64,000 bases of DNA, taken from NCBI GenBank assembly GCA_030268105.1, contig BSDZ01000040.1, positions 555,243 to 619,242 of the forward strand, written 5' to 3'. The translations under genes and the position numbers were made by a program. Each line of letters opens with the position of its first letter. Position 1 is the stretch's first letter. The notes under the pieces are model-generated. The model made no database searches and was not told where the DNA came from. It saw nothing but the letters and a program-made list of their open reading frames with translations. The DNA comes from Volvox africanus. Taxonomy: Eukaryota; Chlorophyta; Chlorophyceae; Chlamydomonadales; Volvocaceae. This document shows, piece by piece, positions 43,401 through 55,400 of this stretch.

Positions 43401-46400
43401 GGGAGTGGATGGCTGGGGTGGCTGGGTCGGGCCCAGAGGGGAGGGCGGAAGGAGCGGGGGTGCTGGGCTGGATGGCGGGCTGTGGGGCTCAGGGCTGGGA
43501 GGAGAGGGCGGCTTAGGGGAGGGAGGCGAGGGAGTGGATGGCTGGGGTGGCTGGGTCGGGCCCAGAGGGGAGGGCGGAAGGAGCGGGGGTGCTGGGCTGG
43601 ATGGCGGGCTGTGGGGCTCAGGGCTGGGAGGAGCGGGCGGCTGAGCCGAGGAAGGCGAGGGAGTGGATGGCTGGGGTGGCTGGGTCGGGCCCAGAGGGGA
43701 GGGCGGAAGGAGCGGGGGTGCTGGGCTGGATGGCGGGCTGTGGGGCTCAGGGCTGGGAGGATAGGGCGGCTGAGCCGAGGAAGGCGAGGGAGTGGATGGC
43801 TGGGGTGGCTGGGTCGGGCCCAGAGGGGAGGGCGGAAGGAGCGGGGGTGCTGGGCTGGATGGCGGGCTGTGGGGCTCAGGGCTGGGAGGAGAGGGCGGCT
43901 GAGGGGAGGGAGGCGAGGGAGAGGATGGCTGAGGTGGCTGGGTCGGGCCCAGAGGGGAGGGCGGAAGGAGCGGGGGTGCTGGGCTGGATGGCGGGCTGTG
44001 GGGCTCAGGGCTGGGAGGAGAGGGCGGCTGAGGGGAGGGAGGCGAGGGAGTGGATGGCTGGGGTGGCTGGGTCGGGCCCAGAGGGGAGGGCGGAAGGAGC
44101 GGGGGTGCTGGGCTGGATGGCGGGCTGTGGGGCTCAGGGCTGGGAGGAGGGGGAGGCATAGGGGAGGGAGGCGAGGGAGTGGATGGCTGGGGTGGCTGGG
44201 TCGGGCCCAGAGGGGAGGGCGGAAGGAGCGGGGGTGCTGGGCTGGATGGCGGGCTGTGGGGCTCAGGGCTGGGAGGAGAGGGCGGCTGAGGGGAGGGAGG
44301 CGAGGGAGAGGATGGCTGAGGTGGCTGGGTCGGGCCCAGAGGGGAGGGCGGAAGGAGCGGGGGTGCTGGGCTGGATGGCGGGCTGTGGGGCTCAGGGCTG
44401 GGAGGAGAGGGCGGCTGAGGGGAGGGAGGTGGGGGAGAGGATGGCTGGGGTGGCTGGGTCGGGCCCAGAGGGGAGGGCGGAAGGAGCGGGGGTGCTGGGC
44501 TGGATGGCGGGCTGTGGGGCTCAGGGCTGGGAGGAGAGGGCGGCTTAGGGGAGGGAGGCGAGGGAGAGGATGGCTGGGGTGGCTGGGTCGGGCCCAGAGG
44601 GGAGGGCGGAAGGAGCGGGGGTGCTGGGCTGGATGGCGGGCTGTGGGGCTCAGGGCTGGGAGGAGAGGGCGGCTGAGGGGAGGGAGGCGAGGGAGTGGAT
44701 GGCTGGGATGGCTGGGTCGGGCCCAGAGGGGAGGGCGGAAGGAGCGGGGTTGCTGGGCTGGATGGCGGGCTGTGGGGCTCAGGGCTGGGAGGAGAGGGCG
44801 GCTGAGGGGAGGGAGGCGAGGGAGAGGATGGCTGGGGTGGCTGGGTCGGGCCCAGAGGGGAGGGCGGAAGGAGCGGGGGTGCTGGGCTGGATGGCGGGCT
44901 GTGGGGCTCAGGGCTGGGAGGAGAGGGCGGCTGAGGGGAGGGAGGCGAGGGAGTGGATGGCTGGGGTGGCTGGGGCGGGCCCAGAGGGGAGGGCGGAAGG
45001 AGCGGGGTTGCTGGGCTGGATGGCGGGCTGTGGGGCTCAGGGCTGGGAGGAGGGGGAGGCATAGGGGAGGGAGGCGAGGGAGTGGATGGCTGGGGTGGCT
45101 GGGTCGGGCCCAGAGGGGAGGGCGGAAGGAGCGGGGTTGCTGGGCTGGATGGCGGGCTGTGGGGCTCAGGGCTGGGAGGAGAGGGCGGCTGAGCCGAGGA
45201 AGGCGAGGGAGTGGATGGCTGGGGTGGCTGGGTCGGGCCCAGAGGGGAGGGCGGAAGGAGCGGGGTTGCTGGGCTGGATGGCGGGCTGTGGGGCTCAGGG
45301 CTGGGAGGAGAGGGCGGCATAGTAAAGGGAGGCGAGGGAGAGGATGGCTGGGGTGGCTGGGTCGGGCCCAGAGGGGAGGGCGGAAGGAGCGGGGTTGCTG
45401 GGGTGGATGGCGGGCTGTGGGGCTCAGGGCTGGGAGGAGAGGGCGGCTGAGGGGAGGGAGGCGAGGGAGAGGATGGCTGGGGTGGCTGGGTCGGGCCCAG
45501 AGGGGAGGGCGGAAGGAGCGGGGTTGCTGGGCTGGATGGCGGGCTGTGGGGCTCAGGGCTGGGAGGAGAGGGCGGCTGAGCCGAGGAAGGCGAGGGAGTG
45601 GATGGCTGGGGTGGCTGGGTCGGGCCCAGAGGGGAGGGCGGAAGGAGCGGGGGTGCTGGGCTGGATGGCGGGCTGTGGGGCTCAGGGCTATAAAGAGAGG
45701 GCGGCTGAGGGGAGGGAGGCGAGGGAGTGGATGGCTGGGGTGGCTGGGTCGGGCCCAGAGGGGAGGGCGGAAGGAGCGGGGTTGCTGGGGTGGATGGCGG
45801 GCTGTGGGGCTCAGGGCTGGGAGGAGAGGGCGGCTGAGGGGAGGGAGGCGAGGGAGAGAATGGCTGGGGTGGCTGGGTCGGGCCCAGAGGGGAGGGCGGA
45901 AGGAGCGGGGTTGCTGGGCTGGATGGCGGGCTGTGGGGCTCAGGGCTGGGAGGAGAGGGCGGCTGAGCCGAGGAAGGCGAGGGAGTGGATGGCTGGGGTG
46001 GCTGGGTCGGGCCCAGAGGGGAGGGCGGAAGGAGCGGGGGTGCTGGGCTGGATGGCGGGCTGTGGGGCTCAGGGCTGGAAGGAGAGGGCGGCTGAGGGGA
46101 GGGAGGCGAGGGAGTGGATGGCTGGGGTGGCTGGGTCGGGCCCAGAGGGGAGGGCGGAAGGAGCGGGGGTGCTGGGCTGGATGGCGGGCTGTGGGGCTCA
46201 GGGCTGGGAGGAGAGGGCGGCTGAGGGGAGGGAGGCGAGGGAGTGGATGGCTGGGGTGGCTGGGGCGGGCCCAGAGGGGAGGGCGGAAGGAGCGGGGGTG
46301 CTGGGCTGGATGGCGGGCTGTGGGGCTCAGGGCTGGGAGGAGGGGGAGGCATAGGGGAGGGAGGCGAGGGAGTGGATGGCTGGGGTGGCTGGGTCGGGCC

Positions 46401-49400
46401 CAGAGGGGAGGGCGGAAGGAGCGGGGTTGCTGGGCTGGATGGCGGGCTGTGGGGCTCATGGCTGGGAGGAGAGGGCGGCTGAGCCGAGGAAGGCGAGGGA
46501 GTGGATGGCTGGGGTGGCTGGGTCGGGCCCAGAGGGGAGGGCGGAAGGAGCGGGGTTGCTGGGCTGGATGGCGGGCTGTGGGGCTCAGGGCTGGGAGGAG
46601 AGGGCGGCATAGGAAAGGGAGGCGAGGGAGAGGATGGCTGGGGTGGCTGGGTCGGGCCCAGAGGGGAGGGCGGAAGGAGCGGGGGTGCTGGGCTGGATGG
46701 CGGGCTGTGGGGCTCAGGGCTGGGAGGAGAGGGCGGCTGAGGGGAGGGAGGCGAGGGAGTGGATGGCTGGGGTGGCTGGGTCGGGCCCAGAGGGGAGGGC
46801 GGAAGGAGCGGGGTTGCTGGGCTGGATGGCGGGCTGTGGGGCTCAGGGCTGGGAGGAGAGGGCGGCTGAGGGGAGGGAGGCGAGGGAGTGGATGGCTGGG
46901 GTGGCTGGGTCGGGCCCAGAGGGGAGGGCGGAAGGAGCGGGGGTGCTGGGCTGGATGGCGGGCTGTGGGGCTCAGGGCTGGGAGGAGAGGGCGGCTTAGG
47001 GGAGGGAGGCGAGGGAGTGGATGGCTGGGGTGGCTGGGTCGGGCCCAGAGGGGAGGGCGGAAGGAGCGGGGGTGCTGACCTGGATGGCGGGCTGTGGGGC
47101 TCAGGGCTGGGAGGAGAGGGCGGCTGAGGGGAGGGAGGCGAGGGAGTGGATGGCTGGGGTGGCTGGGTCGGGCCCAGAGGGGAGGGCGGAAGGAGCGGGG
47201 TTGCTGGGCTGGATGGCGGGCTGTGGGGCTCAGGGCTGGGAGGAGAGGGCGGCTGAGCCGAGGAAGGCGAGGGAGTGGATGGCTGGGGTGGCTGGGTCGG
47301 GCCCAGAGGGGAGGGCGGAAGGAGCGGGGGTGCTGGGCTGGATGGCGGGCTGTGGGGCTCAGGGCTGGAAGGAGAGGGCGGCTGAGGGGAGGGAGGCGAG
47401 GGAGTGGATGGCTGGGGTGGCTGGGTCGGGCCCAGAGGGGAGGGCGGAAGGAGCGGGGGTGCTGGGCTGGATGGCGGGCTGTGGGGCTCAGGGCTGGGAG
47501 GAGCGGGCGGCTGAGCCGAGGAAGGCGAGGGAGTGGATGGCTGGGGTGGCTGGGTCGGGCCCAGAGGGGAGGGCGGAAGGAGCGGGGGTGCTGACCTGGA
47601 TGGCGGGCTGTGGGGCTCAGGGCTGGGAGGAGAGGGCGGCTTAGGGGAGGGAGGCGAGGGAGTGGATGGCTGGGGTGGCTGGGTCGGGCCCAGAGGGGAG
47701 GGCGGAAGGAGCGGGGGTGCTGACCTGGATGGCGGGCTGTGGGGCTCAGGGCTGGGAGGAGAGGGCGGCTGAGGGGAGGGAGGCGAGGGAGTGGATGGCT
47801 GGGGTGGCTGGGTCGGGCCCAGAGGGGAGGGCGGAAGGAGCGGGGTTGCTGGGCTGGATGGCGGGCTGTGGGGCTCAGGGCTGGGAGGAGAGGGCGGCTG
47901 AGCCGAGGAAGGCGAGGGAGTGGATGGCTGGGGTGGCTGGGTCGGGCCCAGAGGGGAGGGCGGAAGGAGCGGGGGTGCTGGGCTGGATGGCGGGCTGTGG
48001 GGCTCAGGGCTGGAAGGAGAGGGCGGCTGAGGGGAGGGAGGCGAGGGAGTGGATGGCTGGGGTGGCTGGGTCGGGCCCAGAGGGGAGGGCGGAAGGAGCG
48101 GGGGTGCTGGGCTGGATGGCGGGCTGTGGGGCTCAGGGCTGGGAGGAGCGGGCGGCTGAGGGGAGGGAGGCGAGGGAGTGGATGGCTGGGGTGGCTGGGG
48201 CGGGCCCAGAGGGGAGGGCGGAAGGAGCGGGGTTGCTGGGCTGGATGGCGGGCTGTGGGGCTCAGGGCTGGGAGGAGGGGGAGGCATAGGGGAGGGAGGC
48301 GAGGGAGTGGATGGCTGGGGTGGCTGGGTCGGGCCCAGAGGGGAGGGCGGAAGGAGCGGGGTTGCTGGGCTGGATGGCGGGCTGTGGGGCTCAGGGCTGG
48401 GAGGAGAGGGCGGCTTAGGGCAAGGAGGCGAGGGAGTTGATGGCTGGGGTGGCTGGGTCGGGCCCAGAGGGGAGGGCGGAAGGAGCGGGGTTGCTGGGCT
48501 GGATGGCGGGCTGTGGGGCTCATGGCTGGGAGGAGAGGGCGGCTGAGCCGAGGAAGGCGAGGGAGTGGATGGCTGGGGTGGCTGGGTCGGGCCCAGAGGG
48601 GAGGGCGGAAGGAGCGGGGGTGCTGGGCTGGATGGCGGGCTGTGGGGCTCAGGGCTGGGAGGAGGGGGAGGCATAGGGGAGGGAGGCGAGGGAGTGGATG
48701 GCTGGGGTGGCTGGGTCGGGCCCAGAGGGGAGGGCGGAAGGAGCGGGGGTGCTGGGCTGGATGGCGGGCTGTGGGGCTCATGGCTGGGAGGAGAGGGCGG
48801 CTGAGCCGAGGAAGGCGAGGGAGTGGATGGCTGGGGTGGCTGGGTCGGGCCCAGAGGGGAGGGCGGAAGGAGCGGGGTTGCTGGGCTGGATGGCGGGCTG
48901 TGGGGCTCAGGGCTGGGAGGAGAGGGCGGCATAGGAAAGGGAGGCGAGGGAGAGGATGGCTGGGGTGGCTGGGTCGGGCCCAGAGGGGAGGGCGGAAGGA
49001 GCGGGGGTGCTGGGCTGGATGGCGGGCTGTGGGGCTCAGGGCTGGGAGGAGAGGGCGGCTGAGGGGAGGGAGGCGAGGGAGTGGATGGCTGGGGTGGCTG
49101 GGTCGGGCCCAGAGGGGAGGGCGGAAGGAGCGGGGTTGCTGGGCTGGATGGCGGGCTGTGGGGCTCAGGGCTGGGAGGAGAGGGCGGCTGAGGGGAGGGA
49201 GGCGAGGGAGTGGATGGCTGGGGTGGCTGGGTCGGGCCCAGAGGGGAGGGCGGAAGGAGCGGGGGTGCTGGGCTGGATGGCGGGCTGTGGGGCTCAGGGC
49301 TGGGAGGAGAGGGCGGCTTAGGGGAGGGAGGCGAGGGAGTGGATGGCTGGGGTGGCTGGGTCGGGCCCAGAGGGGAGGGCGGAAGGAGCGGGGGTGCTGA

Positions 49401-52400
49401 CCTGGATGGCGGGCTGTGGGGCTCAGGGCTGGGAGGAGAGGGCGGCTGAGGGGAGGGAGGCGAGGGAGTGGATGGCTGGGGTGGCTGGGTCGGGCCCAGA
49501 GGGGAGGGCGGAAGGAGCGGGGTTGCTGGGCTGGATGGCGGGCTGTGGGGCTCAGGGCTGGGAGGAGAGGGCGGCTGAGGGGAGGGAGGCGAGGGAGTGG
49601 ATGGCTGGGGTGGCTGGGTCGGGCCCAGAGGGGAGGGCGGAAGGAGCGGGGTTGCTGGGCTGGATGGCGGGCTGTGGGGCTCAGGGCTGGGAGGAGAGGG
49701 CGGCTGAGCCGAGGAAGGCGAGGGAGTGGATGGCTGGGGTGGCTGGGTCGGGCCCAGAGGGGAGGGCGGAAGGAGCGGGGGTGCTGGGCTGGATGGCGGG
49801 CTGTGGGGCTCAGGGCTGGAAGGAGAGGGCGGCTGAGGGGAGGGAGGCGAGGGAGTGGATGGCTGGGGTGGCTGGGTCGGGCCCAGAGGGGAGGGCGGAA
49901 GGAGCGGGGGTGCTGGGCTGGATGGCGGGCTGTGGGGCTCAGGGCTGGGAGGAGAGGGCGGCTGAGGGGAGGGAGGCGAGGGAGTGGATGGCTGGGGTGG
50001 CTGGGGCGGGCCCAGAGGGGAGGGCGGAAGGAGCGGGGTTGCTGGGCTGGATGGCGGGCTGTGGGGCTCAGGGCTGGGAGGAGGGGGAGGCATAGGGGAG
50101 GGAGGCGAGGGAGTGGATGGCTGGGGTGGCTGGGTCGGGCCCAGAGGGGAGGGCGGAAGGAGCGGGGTTGCTGGGCTGGATGGCGGGCTGTGGGGCTCAG
50201 GGCTGGGAGGAGAGGGCGGCTTAGGGCAAGGAGGCGAGGGAGTTGATGGCTGGGGTGGCTGGGTCGGGCCCAGAGGGGAGGGCGGAAGGAGCGGGGTTGC
50301 TGGGCTGGATGGCGGGCTGTGGGGCTCATGGCTGGGAGGAGAGGGCGGCTGAGCCGAGGAAGGCGAGGGAGTGGATGGCTGGGGTGGCTGGGTCGGGCCC
50401 AGAGGGGAGGGCGGAAGGAGCGGGGTTGCTGGGCTGGATGGCGGGCTGTGGGGCTCAGGGCTGGGAGGAGAGGGCGGCATAGGAAAGGGAGGCGAGGGAG
50501 AGGATGGCTGGGGTGGCTGGGTCGGGCCCAGAGGGGAGGGCGGAAGGAGCGGGGGTGCTGGGCTGGATGGCGGGCTGTGGGGCTCAGGGCTGGGAGGAGA
50601 GGGCGGCTGAGGGGAGGGAGGCGAGGGAGAGGATGGCTGGGGTGGCTGGGTCGGGCCCAGAGGGGAGGGCGGAAGGAGCGGGGTTGCTGGGCTGGATGGC
50701 GGGCTGTGGGGCTCAGGGCTGGGAGGAGAGGGCGGCATAGGGGAGGGAGGCGAGGGAGTGGATGGCTGGGGTGGCTGGGTCGGGCCCAGAGGGGAGGGCG
50801 GAAGGAGCGGGGGTGCTGGGCTGGATGGCGGGCTGTGGGGCTCAGGGCTGGGAGGAGCGGGCGGCTGAGCCGAGGAAGGCGAGGGAGTGGATGGCTGGGG
50901 TGGCTGGGTCGGGCCCAGAGGGGAGGGCGGAAGGAGCGGGGTTGCTGGGCTGGATGGCGGGCTGTGGGGCTCAGGGCTGGGAGGAGAGGGCGGCATAGGG
51001 GAGGGAGGCGAGGGAGAGGATGGCTGGGGTGGCTGGGTCGGGCCCAGAGGGGAGGGCGGAAGGAGCGGGGTTGCTGGGCTGGATGGCGGGCTGTGGGGCT
51101 CAGGGCTGGGAGGAGAGGGCGGCTGAGGGGAGGGAGGCGAGGGAGTGGATGGCTGGGGTGGCTGGGTCGGGCCCAGAGGGGAGGGCGGAAGGAGCGGGGG
51201 TGCTGGGCTGGATGGCGGGCTGTGGGGCTCAGGGCTGGGAGGAGAGGGCGGCTGAGGGGAGGGAGGCGAGGGAGTGGATGGCTGGGATGGCTGGGTCGGG
51301 CCCAGAGGGGAGGGCGGAAGGAGCGGGGTTGCTGGGCTGGATGGCGGGCTGTGGGGCTCAGGGCTGGGAGGAGAGGGCGGCTGAGGGGAGGGAGGCGAGG
51401 GAGTGGATGGCTGGGGTGGCTGGGTCGGGCCCAGAGGGGAGGGCGGAAGGAGCGGGGGTGCTGGGCTGGATGGCGGGCTGTGGGGCTCAGGGCTGGGAGG
51501 AGAGGGCGGCTGAGGGGAGGGAGGCGAGGGAGTGGATGGCTGGGGTGGCTGGGTCGGGCCCAGAGGGGAGGGCGGAAGGAGCGGGGTTGCTGGGCTGGAT
51601 GGCGGGCTGTGGGGCTCAGGGCTGGGAGGAGAGGGCGGCTTAGGGGAGGGAGGCGAGGGAGTGGATGGCTGGGATGGCTGGGTCGGGCCCAGAGGGGAGG
51701 GCGGAAGGAGCGGGGTTGCTGGGCTGGATGGCGGGCTGTGGGGCTCAGGGCTGGGAGGAGAGGGCGGCATAGGGGAGGGAGGCGAGGGAGAGGATGGCTG
51801 GGGTGGCTGGGGCGGGCCCAGAGGGGAGGGCGGAAGGAGCGGGGGTGCTGGGCTGGATGGCGGGCTGTGGGGCTCAGGGCTGGGAGGAGAGGGCGGCATA
51901 GGGGAGGGAGGCGAGGGAGTGGATGGCTGGGGTGGCTGGGTCGGGCCCAGAGGGGAGGGCGGAAGGAGCGGGGTTGCTGGGCTGGATGGCGGGCTGTGGG
52001 GCTCAGGGCTGGGAGGAGGGGGAGGCATAGGGGAGGGAGGCGAGGGAGTGGATGGCTGGGGTGGCTGGGTCGGGCCCAGAGGGGAGGGCGGAAGGAGCGG
52101 GGTTGCTGGGCTGGATGGCGGGCTGTGGGGCTCAGGGCTGGGAGGAGCGGGCGGCTGAGCCGAGGAAGGCGAGGGAGTGGATGGCTGGGGTGGCTGGGTC
52201 GGGCCCAGAGGGGAGGGCGGAAGGAGCGGGGTTGCTGGGCTGGATGGCGGGCTGTGGGGCTCAGGGCTGGGAGGAGAGGGCGGCATAGGAAAGGGAGGCG
52301 AGGGAGAGGATGGCTGGGGTGGCTGGGTCGGGCCCAGAGGGGAGGGCGGAAGGAGCGGGGGTGCTGGGCTGGATGGCGGGCTGTGGGGCTCAGGGCTGGG

Positions 52401-55400
52401 AGGAGAGGGCGGCTGAGGGGAGGGAGGCGAGGGAGTGGATGGCTGGGGTGGCTGGGTCGGGCCCAGAGGGGAGGGCGGAAGGAGCGGGGTTGCTGGGCTG
52501 GATGGCGGGCTGTGGGGCTCAGGGCTGGGAGGAGAGGGCGGCTGAGGGGAGGGAGGCGAGGGAGTGGATGGCTGGGGTGGCTGGGTCGGGCCCAGAGGGG
52601 AGGGCGGAAGGAGCGGGGGTGCTGGGCTGGATGGCGGGCTGTGGGGCTCAGGGCTGGAAGGAGAGGGCGGCTGAGGGGAGGGAGGCGAGGGAGAGGATGG
52701 CTGGGGTGGCTGGGTCGGGCCCAGAGGGGAGGGCGGAAGGAGCGGGGGTGCTGGGCTGGATGGCGGGCTGTGGGGCTCAGGGCTGGAAGGAGAGGGCGGC
52801 TGAGGGGAGGGAGGCGAGGGAGTGGATGGCTGGGGTGGCTGGGTCGGGCCCAGAGGGGAGGGCGGAAGGAGCGGGGTTGCTGGGCTGGATGGCGGGCTGT
52901 GGGGCTCAGGGCTGGGAGGAGAGGGCGGCTGAGGGGAGGGAGGCGAGGGAGTGGATGGCTGGGGTGGCTGGGGCGGGCCCAGAGGGGAGGGCGGAAGGAG
53001 CGGGGGTGCTGGGCTGGATGGCGGGCTGTGGGGCTCAGGGCTGGGAGGAGGGGGAGGCATAGGGGAGGGAGGCGAGGGAGTGGATGGCTGGGGTGGCTGG
53101 GTCGGGCCCAGAGGGGAGGGCGGAAGGAGCGGGGTTGCTGGGCTGGATGGCGGGCTGTGGGGCTCAGGGCTGGGAGGAGAGGGCGGCTTAGGGCAGGGAG
53201 GCGAGGGAGTGGATGGCTGGGGTGGCTGGGTCGGGCCCAGAGGGGAGGGCGGAAGGAGCGGGGTTGCTGGGCTGGATGGCGGGCTGTGGGGCTCATGGCT
53301 GGGAGGAGAGGGCGGCTGAGCCGAGGAAGGCGAGGGAGTGGATGGCTGGGGTGGCTGGGTCGGGCCCAGAGGGGAGGGCGGAAGGAGCGGGGTTGCTGGG
53401 CTGGATGGCGGGCTGTGGGGCTCAGGGATGGGAGGAGAGGGCGGCTGAGCCGAGGAAGGCGAGGGAGTGGATGGCTGGGGTGGCTGGGTCGGGCCCAGAG
53501 GGGAGGGCGGAAGGAGCGGGGGTGCTGGGCTCGATGGCGGGCTGTGGGGCTCAGGGCTGGGAGGAGAGGGCGGCTGAGGGGAGGGAGGCGAGGGAGTGGA
53601 TGGCTGGGGTGGCTGGGTCGGGCCCAGAGGGGAGGGCGGAAGGAGCGGGGGTGCTGGGCTGGATGGCGGGCTGTGGGGCTCAGGGCTGGGAGGAGAGGGC
53701 GGCTGAGGGGAGGGAGGCGAGGGAGTGGATGGCTGGGGTGGCTGGGTCGGGCCCAGAGGGGAGGGCGGAAGGAGCGGGGTTGCTGGGCTGGATGGCGGGC
53801 TGTGGGGCTCAGGGCTGGGAGGAGAGGGCGGCTTAGGGGAGGGAGGCGAGGGAGTGGATGGCTGGGGTGGCTGGGTCGGGCCCAGAGGGGAGGGCGGAAG
53901 GAGCGGGGTTGCTGGGCTGGATGGCGGGCTGTGGGGCTCAGGGCTGGGAGGAGAGGGCGGCTGAGCCGAGGAAGGCGAGGGAGTGGATGGCTGGGGTGGC
54001 TGGGTCGGGCCCAGAGGGGAGGGCGGAAGGAGCGGGGTTGCTGGGCTGGATGGCGGGCTGTGGGGCTCAGGGCTGGGAGGAGAGGGCGGCTGAGCCGAGG
54101 AAGGCGAGGGAGTGGATGGCTGGGGTGGCTGGGTCGGGCCCAGAGGGGAGGGCGGAAGGAGCGGGGTTGCTGGGCTGGATGGCGGGCTGTGGGGCTCATG
54201 GCTGGGAGGAGAGGGCGGCTGAGCCGAGGAAGGCGAGGGAGTGGATGGCTGGGGTGGCTGGGTCGGGCCCAGAGGGGAGGGCGGAAGGAGCGGGGTTGCT
54301 GGGCTGGATGGCGGGCTGTGGGGCTCAGGGCTGGGAGGAGAGGGCGGCATAGGAAAGGGAGGCGAGGGAGAGGATGGCTGGGGTGGCTGGGTCGGGCCCA
54401 GAGGGGAGGGCGGAAGGAGCGGGGGTGCTGGGCTGGATGGCGGGCTGTGGGGCTCAGGGCTGGGAGGAGAGGGCGGCTGAGGGGAGGGAGGCGAGGGAGA
54501 GGATGGCTGGGGTGGCTGGGTCGGGCCCAGAGGGGAGGGCGGAAGGAGCGGGGTTGCTGGGCTGGATGGCGGGCTGTGGGGCTCAGGGCTGGGAGGAGAG
54601 GGCGGCTGAGGGGAGGGAGGCGAGGGAGAGGATGGCTGGGGTGGCTGGGTCGGGCCCAGAGGGGAGGGCGGAAGGAGCGGGGGTGCTGGGCTGGATGGCG
54701 GGCTGTGGGGCTCAGGGCTGGGAGGAGAGGGCGGCTTAGGGGAGGGAGGCGAGGGAGTGGATGGCTGGGGTGGCTGGGTCGGGCCCAGAGGGGAGGGCGG
54801 AAGGAGCGGGGGTGCTGGCCTGGATGGCGGGCTGTGGGGCTCAGGGCTGGGAGGAGAGGGCGGCTTAGGGGAGGGAGGCGAGGGAGTGGATGGCTGGGGT
54901 GGCTGGGTCGGGCCCAGAGGGGAGGGCGGAAGGAGCGGGGTTGCTGGGCTGGATGGCGGGCTGTGGGGCTCAGGGCTGGGAGGAGAGGGCGGCTGAGGGG
55001 AGGGAGGCGAGGGAGTGGATGGCTGGGGTGGCTGGGTCGGGCCCAGAGGGGAGGGCGGAAGGAGCGGGGTTGCTGGGCTGGATGGCGGGCTGTGGGGCTC
55101 AGGGCTGGGAGGAGAGGGCGGCTGAGGGGAGGGAGGCGAGGGAGTGGATGGCTGGGGTGGCTGGGTCGGGCCCAGAGGGGAGGGCGGAAGGAGCGGGGGT
55201 GCTGGGCTGGATGGCGGGCTGTGGGGCTCAGGGCTGGGAGGAGAGGGCGGCTGAGGGGAGGGAGGCGAGGGAGAGGATGGCTGGGGTGGCTGGGTCGGGC
55301 CCAGAGGGGAGGGCGGAAGGAGCGGGGGTGCTGGGCTGGATGGCGGGCTGTGGGGCTCAGGGCTGGGAGGAGAGGGCGGCTGAGGGGAGGGAGGCGAGGG

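Noticed and set aside
41573..54199. A 4,208-codon open frame on the minus strand in another frame ([14 protein letters not shown] repeats)
   Set aside because: This is a frame-shifted shadow of the pherophorin rod. It ends just outside the array with no domain.
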